A stretch of 9,395 bases of DNA from an uncultured Oscillospiraceae bacterium (GTDB taxonomy: Bacteria > Bacillota > Clostridia > Oscillospirales > Ruminococcaceae): the NCBI GenBank assembly GCA_910587465.1, contig CAJUMS010000066.1, forward strand, positions 5,837-15,231, read 5' to 3'. This document shows, piece after piece, positions 5,988 through 9,395 of the stretch. The notes beneath the pieces were generated by a model. The model had not been told where the DNA came from and did not search any database. It was given only the letters and a program-made list of their open reading frames with translations. Each line of letters starts with the position of its first letter. The stretch's first letter is position 1. The position numbers were made by a program, and so were the translations under genes.

Positions 5988-6653
5988 TTAAAATAACCTT
6001 AGCTGAAAATCCTCGTCCGGCTCGTCCTCAGTTTCGGAAATTTCAACGTCTATGTCCTGTTCCGTTTCGGAGTTTTCTTCTTCAAAATCCTCATCTTCTT
6101 CGGGGTCGCAGATGGTCAGATTATTGTTTATTCTCCGAGTACATTCGGGATTTTTTATCCTCTGCGCAGCCGCCTCAAAGCTCTCCAAATAGCGTTCGGG
6201 ATTTTCGTATCGCCGCATAATTACGAGATCATCTTTGGTTATTGCACGTCGTAAATTCTCCGCATAATTGATGATAGCGGCGATACAAAACTGCTTATAT
6301 TGCGCTTCCGAAAGGCTCGGTGCTTGCTCCCGAACAAACTTCAAATTCTCGTCCGCATCGATTATTTCCATAGCTTTCCGTGCGTTTTCACGTATCTCAT
6401 CGGGGCGAGCCATGTAATTGCAATCGACCTCGGGAGGCAGTTCACGGTAATAAGCATCGGGCAATCCGAACAGCGAATTGCCCTGTTTTTCAAGCTGCTG
6501 CTTGTAAAAAATGATATGATTTCTCACGAGTTCAAGACCAACACCGTCCGTCCAGAACGGATCGGAGCCGCCAGTTATAAACAGCTCATCCCATTCGGCA
6601 TAGCTCTTTTCAAGCTCCGCGGCGTAGTCGGTTTGCTGTCCGCGCTTGCTCAT
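5988..6653 (-). CDS. Conserved mobile-element protein with acidic tail ending in QLRLF
   Basis: I recognise no named domain in this 221-residue protein, although the segment LVRNHIIFYKQQLE...YYRELPPEVDCNYMARPDEI (about 42-87) looks like a conserved core of mobile-element hypotheticals. Residues 1-180 appear helical and soluble. Residues 183-215 are a disordered, extremely acidic tail (about 21 Asp/Glu in the last 42 residues). The final five residues, QLRLF, fit the bacterial sliding-clamp-binding pentapeptide QLxLF, so recruitment to DnaN is a plausible role. I start at the ATG at 6651-6653, which overlaps the previous stop as ATGA and has GGAG 8 nt upstream; the longer frame to 6734 lies inside the previous gene and is not favoured. 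No signal peptide or membrane segment is seen. Confidence 0.75.
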   Translation of the reverse strand: MSKRGQQTDYAAELEKSYAEWDELFITGGSDPFWTDGVGLELVRNHIIFYKQQLEKQGNSLFGLPDAYYRELPPEVDCNYMARPDEIRENARKAMEIIDADENLKFVREQAPSLSEAQYKQFCIAAIINYAENLRRAITKDDLVIMRRYENPERYLESFEAAAQRIKNPECTRRINNNLTICDPEEDEDFEEENSETEQDIDVEISETEDEPDEDFQLRLF

Positions 6654-7099
6654 AACGACATCTCCGGCGACTGCGATTCGTCCTGCTCCTGCGACTGTGC
6701 GAGAGTCAATTCCCGCTTGTCGTAGCAGTAGCAATAGCAGTCGTAATTACCTTGCTCGGGGCGACATCGAAAGAGGAAAAGGTGGTCATCGGTTTCCACC
6801 GAAAAGCCATAGCTTTCATTCAAATTAAGGCTCTGATGGTAGCTGCAATACTTTTGCATTCCGCTTCTGTTTTTCAACAGTCCGTCCTTACGAAGTTCAT
6901 TCACCACCTCGTCCAACTCGCTGCGGAACGGCTCATTGTTCAAGTCCGATCTGTTCTCCCACCATGACGAATAAAATTCATTTCCGCTGCCGAAATCCAT
7001 TCTGACATGACCTACGCAAGCGTTTCGCAGAGCGGGTTCGCAGTCCGAATAAAACATAGATTGCTGTTCCGGCTCGGCGCATTTTATTTGATATTTCAT
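6650..7099 (-). CDS. Conserved mobile-element protein, function unknown
   Basis: This 149-residue protein resembles hypothetical proteins I associate with Clostridia conjugative elements: MKYQIKCAEPEQQ start, CVGHVRMDFGSGNEFYSSWW (about 28-47), an ELDEVVNELRKDGLLKNRSG helix (about 61-80), and a YDCYCYCYDK strand (about 118-127). I cannot assign a function. The Cys/Tyr alternation in YCYCYCY is striking but has no spaced CxxC pair that would suggest a zinc site. The last 20 residues are Gln/Glu/Ser-rich and probably disordered. The start overlaps the ArdA-like stop by 4 bp (ATGA) and has GGAGG 7 nt upstream, which fits tight operon coupling. It also overlaps the next gene by 4 bp. Confidence 0.7.
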   Translation of the reverse strand: MKYQIKCAEPEQQSMFYSDCEPALRNACVGHVRMDFGSGNEFYSSWWENRSDLNNEPFRSELDEVVNELRKDGLLKNRSGMQKYCSYHQSLNLNESYGFSVETDDHLFLFRCRPEQGNYDCYCYCYDKRELTLAQSQEQDESQSPEMSL

Positions 7100-8277
7100 G
7101 ATATACCTCCCATCTCAAATTTGTTTTCCTGCTCCTGTTGCGGAGCCTCTATCATCGAATAAAGCTGCCCGCCGTAGTCCGAAACTGCGCCGTATAATGT
7201 AATCGCGCCGCCGTTTGCATGGAGAACATTCCTTGCCAATTCGGCGGCATTAACGCCCTCCAAAAGCGATCTGTCAAAGTCGGGAGGAAGCATTGCGGAC
7301 AGATATTTTTTTCCGAAATCCGAAGCGTCCGTTACCGATATATCGAAATCGTAACCGCCGAGGCTGTTCAAAATACCTTTGGCATCATCAAGGCTGTTCC
7401 AACTTTCGGTTTGGAGAACCGCCTTGAATTTTGCTGCGTCCTCTCGGCTTAATCCCGAATATTTTCGCGCGATCTCATTCAGCAAATAAACGTCATCCGC
7501 GCTCTCTACTGCCGAATCGTTTATCTGCGGGATCGCCGACTCGAATTGCATAATATTACAGTCGCCGATATATTTTTCGCCAAGCTGCTTCGCAATTTTT
7601 TGCATATATTTTTCATCGGCGGGGAGCGTTAATATTTCCGTTTTCACTTTTGAAATATCCTCCGGTCTTTCGGGAATTTCCGCGACTTCAAGCCTGAAAA
7701 CCCAGTCCTCCTGCGGCTCGGGAAGTACATCGTCATATGCGAGAACAGGCTCGTAACCACTCGTGACAACATAATATCCGTCGACAAAAACACCGCCCTC
7801 GCGGTCTGCCATAGCACGCCCTACCTTGTCGGGATCAAGCAAATCGTATACCTCGTCCGGAACATTATCGAGTTCCTCGAGCATTTCATTTTCCAGAACA
7901 ATCTCGCCGTATTCCGCAAAATCATTGCACGGATAAACGGGTATTGTTTGCAGATTGTAGGTGCGGTTTATCGCCTCGTTTATCGTATCCATCGGCTTGC
8001 GCAAAAGCGCTCTGTAAGCGCATTTCTCGGAGGTGTCATTGCTTATTTCTTCAAGCCTTTTCGCCAGAAAATTTAGCTCGTCAAGCGTCGGTTCTTCCGA
8101 AAATTCAAAGCCGCTCAGCTCGGGAAAATCGTCGCAGTTTTCAATACGCACGAACGTTTCCCCGAAGACCTTCGCCCTGTCCATCGCATCGATAACCGTG
8201 TTTTTGTTCGCGGGAAGCATAACATACGCCGTCTTGTCGTTCCCAATGCCCAGCTCATCTATTGCAATTTCAATCAT
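7096..8277 (-). CDS. ArdA-like acidic protein with two related domains
   Basis: This 393-residue acidic protein has two halves that resemble each other. Domain A (about 20-170) runs LPANKNTVIDAMDRA, DELNFLAKRLEEI (66-78), MDTINEAINRTYNLQ (96-110), AEYGEIVLENEML (121-133) and GGVFVDGYYV. Domain B (about 218-366) repeats the order: LPADEKYMQKIAKQ, VYLLNEIARKYSGL (263-276), LDDAKGILNSLGGYDF (296-311), SDFGKKYLSAMLP (319-331) and GGAITLYGAV. The pattern recalls ArdA-like antirestriction proteins of Firmicutes elements, which mimic DNA and block type I restriction enzymes; the family call is from memory and moderately confident. I use the ATG at 8275-8277 (AGGAG upstream, family-like MIEIAIDEL start) rather than the in-frame ATG at 8296-8298. 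It overlaps the 59-residue ORF upstream by 8 bp and the next gene by 4 bp. Confidence 0.65.
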   Translation of the reverse strand: MIEIAIDELGIGNDKTAYVMLPANKNTVIDAMDRAKVFGETFVRIENCDDFPELSGFEFSEEPTLDELNFLAKRLEEISNDTSEKCAYRALLRKPMDTINEAINRTYNLQTIPVYPCNDFAEYGEIVLENEMLEELDNVPDEVYDLLDPDKVGRAMADREGGVFVDGYYVVTSGYEPVLAYDDVLPEPQEDWVFRLEVAEIPERPEDISKVKTEILTLPADEKYMQKIAKQLGEKYIGDCNIMQFESAIPQINDSAVESADDVYLLNEIARKYSGLSREDAAKFKAVLQTESWNSLDDAKGILNSLGGYDFDISVTDASDFGKKYLSAMLPPDFDRSLLEGVNAAELARNVLHANGGAITLYGAVSDYGGQLYSMIEAPQQEQENKFEMGGIS

Positions 8278-8449
8278 TACTTTTCCGCTCCTTTCCATCA
8301 GCGATCCATCGACCCGTATCGTTGCGGACGCGTCCGCTGCCGTCTATCGTCAGCCTTTTGCCCTCGGAGAGCGCAAGGTGTATTACCTTGCAGTCCTCCG
8401 CAGTTGTGCCGACATAAGTTCTGTTGTCATAGTCAAATTTTTCTGTCAT
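8270..8449 (-). CDS. 59-residue small ORF in operon overlap
   Basis: Translating by hand gives a 59-residue protein beginning MTEKFDYDNRTYVGTTAEDC and continuing through VIHLALSEGKRLTIDGSGRV to KERKSND. I recognise no family. Support for it being real: its ATG overlaps the upstream stop as ATGA, its end overlaps the ArdA-like start by 8 bp, and without it there would be an unexplained 168-bp gap in an otherwise seamless operon. A GGTAA/AGGTAA-like site lies directly upstream of the ATG, so initiation probably depends on coupling. The protein is mildly charged and soluble, with no membrane segment. Confidence 0.6.
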   Translation of the reverse strand: MTEKFDYDNRTYVGTTAEDCKVIHLALSEGKRLTIDGSGRVRNDTGRWIADGKERKSND

Positions 8450-8985
8450 GTTACCTCTCCATTCAGATAATCGTAAACCGTTTTAATATATTGGGCTGCA
8501 TTACCGGTCATCTCATACTGCGGAAACTTTTCCGAAACCGTTTGCAGAGCCGTATCAAGCTGATAAAATGACAGCCCGTCAAAGCACTCGCAGAACGTTT
8601 CGTAATCGAAATCTTCGCCGAGTTCGCCGCCGAAATTCAGACAATAAAACGCAGCCCTGACCATGTTTCCGTCAAGGCTGCTATCCTCATCATTATTTTC
8701 TTTTTCGATAATAATCTCGTCCAACTCGCCGAGCCACGAGCGCATATTATCGATAATTTCTTGCTGTTCATCGGTGAATTCCTGTGAAATAGAACTGCCC
8801 TTAAAACAGTAATCGAGCAGATCATTATTCGCAGATTCCACTCCCGAAACCATTCCGGCGAGCATTACAATCAACAGAATGAACGGCAATAAAAGCGTCG
8901 CAATAACAATTGCAACCACTTTCCAAGTACGTTTATCGGTCGCTGCCGTGATGATCAATTTTATGACCGCAGGGGATACCGCCAT
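8446..8985 (-). CDS. Single-pass membrane protein, like the anchor part of element cell-wall hydrolases
   Basis: This 179-residue protein has a short basic N-terminus (MAVSPAVIKLIITAATDKRT), one hydrophobic segment at about 22-48 (WKVVAIVIATLLLPFILLIV onward), and a mostly acidic extracytoplasmic-type domain to the end. The N-terminus and place right after VirB4 match the membrane-anchored lysozyme/NlpC-P60 proteins of Firmicutes conjugative elements (CD1108-type), whose hydrolase opens peptidoglycan during transfer. Here the protein stops at residue 179 without any recognisable hydrolase domain, so it is either a shortened version or a separate accessory of the channel. The ATG at 8983-8985 overlaps the VirB4 stop (TAATG) and has GGTGG 7 nt upstream; the frame is open 31 codons further, but inside VirB4. 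Confidence 0.7.
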   Translation of the reverse strand: MAVSPAVIKLIITAATDKRTWKVVAIVIATLLLPFILLIVMLAGMVSGVESANNDLLDYCFKGSSISQEFTDEQQEIIDNMRSWLGELDEIIIEKENNDEDSSLDGNMVRAAFYCLNFGGELGEDFDYETFCECFDGLSFYQLDTALQTVSEKFPQYEMTGNAAQYIKTVYDYLNGEVT

Positions 8986-9395
8986 TATCGACCACCTGCC
9001 GTTCCGAACAGCGCCGCCTTGAAATCGGGAGCCTTCACGCATAAGCAGTAGCGTTCGTTGCCGCACTTGTAGAGGCACACGCCCTGCTGCGAGTATTGAA
9101 CCAGCGCATATTCCGAAGCCTCTACCTGAAGCGTATCCATATACGTTTTCTTTTCGATAGTACCTGGGTAGAACAGAAAATGATGTGTAGGAATCGAGAA
9201 CAGCGGCTTGGTCAGCTCGCGAACATTTTCCACGAGAAAGTCCTCGATGTTCTGGCTTGCAAGGATTACAGCGGATTCCTTTTTGCGGACACGTTTCATG
9301 AAGTTTCGGATATATTCTACGGCGGTCAAATTGGTGAGGAAAAGGTAAAATTCATCGATACTCGCAACCGTATTCCCTCTGCTCAAAAGCTGCTC
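8985..9395 (-). CDS. virB4: VirB4/TraE-like conjugation ATPase, C-terminal part
   Basis: The frame is open to the right edge, so only the last 136 residues are present, beginning EQLLSRGNTVASIDEFYLFL. This contains the Walker B region (SIDEFYLFL, acidic pair Asp-Glu), followed by the conserved ILASQNIEDFL motif with its Gln, and the typical C-terminal end APDFKAALFGTAGGR. VirB4 proteins are inner-face ATPases that power assembly and DNA transfer in type IV secretion systems; the Walker A would lie outside the window. An internal TTG at 9384-9386 is not a real start. Its stop overlaps the ATG of the membrane protein (TAATG), so the two are cotranslated. Confidence 0.85.
   Translation of the reverse strand, partial: EQLLSRGNTVASIDEFYLFLTNLTAVEYIRNFMKRVRKKESAVILASQNIEDFLVENVRELTKPLFSIPTHHFLFYPGTIEKKTYMDTLQVEASEYALVQYSQQGVCLYKCGNERYCLCVKAPDFKAALFGTAGGR

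Noticed and set aside
5846..6828. Plus-strand ORFs opposite the acidic-tail and 149-residue genes
   Set aside because: They have no family features, while the minus-strand genes form a coupled operon with matching start-stop overlaps.
1..9395. CRISPR array, tRNA, rRNA, insertion sequence or integrase
   Set aside because: I saw no regularly spaced repeats, no cloverleaf-like sequence, no transposase motif and no attachment-site repeats in the window.

Overview
The window is an interior piece of a Firmicutes integrative and conjugative or mobilizable element, most likely from a gut Clostridia/Oscillospiraceae-type host. That host assignment is inferred from the gene families (MobP3-type relaxase, DUF3991/TOPRIM primase-like protein, DUF6103, DUF3846, VirB4-like ATPase) and their order; no rRNA, tRNA or housekeeping gene is present to test it. 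Neither element end, integrase nor attachment site is visible, and both edges cut through genes.

All genes but one lie on the minus strand, so transcription runs from right to left. In that order: the C-terminal part of a VirB4/TraE-like type IV secretion ATPase (cut by the right edge); a single-pass membrane protein resembling the membrane-anchor part of the element-encoded cell-wall hydrolases, but ending without a hydrolase domain; an unlisted 59-residue ORF; a large acidic ArdA-like protein with two related halves; a 149-residue conserved mobile-element-type protein; a 221-residue protein with a very acidic tail ending in QLRLF; a DUF3846 protein; and a DUF6103 protein. These genes overlap by 1 to 8 bp or are separated by gaps of under 20 bp, so they look like one translationally coupled operon.

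A 256-bp non-coding stretch (5116-5371) with two strong hairpins follows. It sits directly upstream of a ribbon-helix-helix relaxosome accessory gene (MobC-like) and is the best candidate for oriT. Next come a plus-strand SAM-dependent methyltransferase with its own consensus-like promoter, apparently cargo inserted into the mobilization module; the MobP3-type relaxase with C-terminal Sel1-like repeats; a small winged-helix/HTH protein; and a TOPRIM primase-like protein cut by the left edge.

Together the window joins the end of the secretion module, a putative establishment/anti-defence cassette, and the DNA-processing module (oriT candidate, accessory protein, relaxase, HTH regulator, primase-like enzyme). 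The points most worth a second look are the duplicated ArdA-like protein, the C-terminal clamp-binding-like motif, the hydrolase-less membrane protein with its neighbouring micro-ORF, and the methyltransferase that splits the relaxosome genes.
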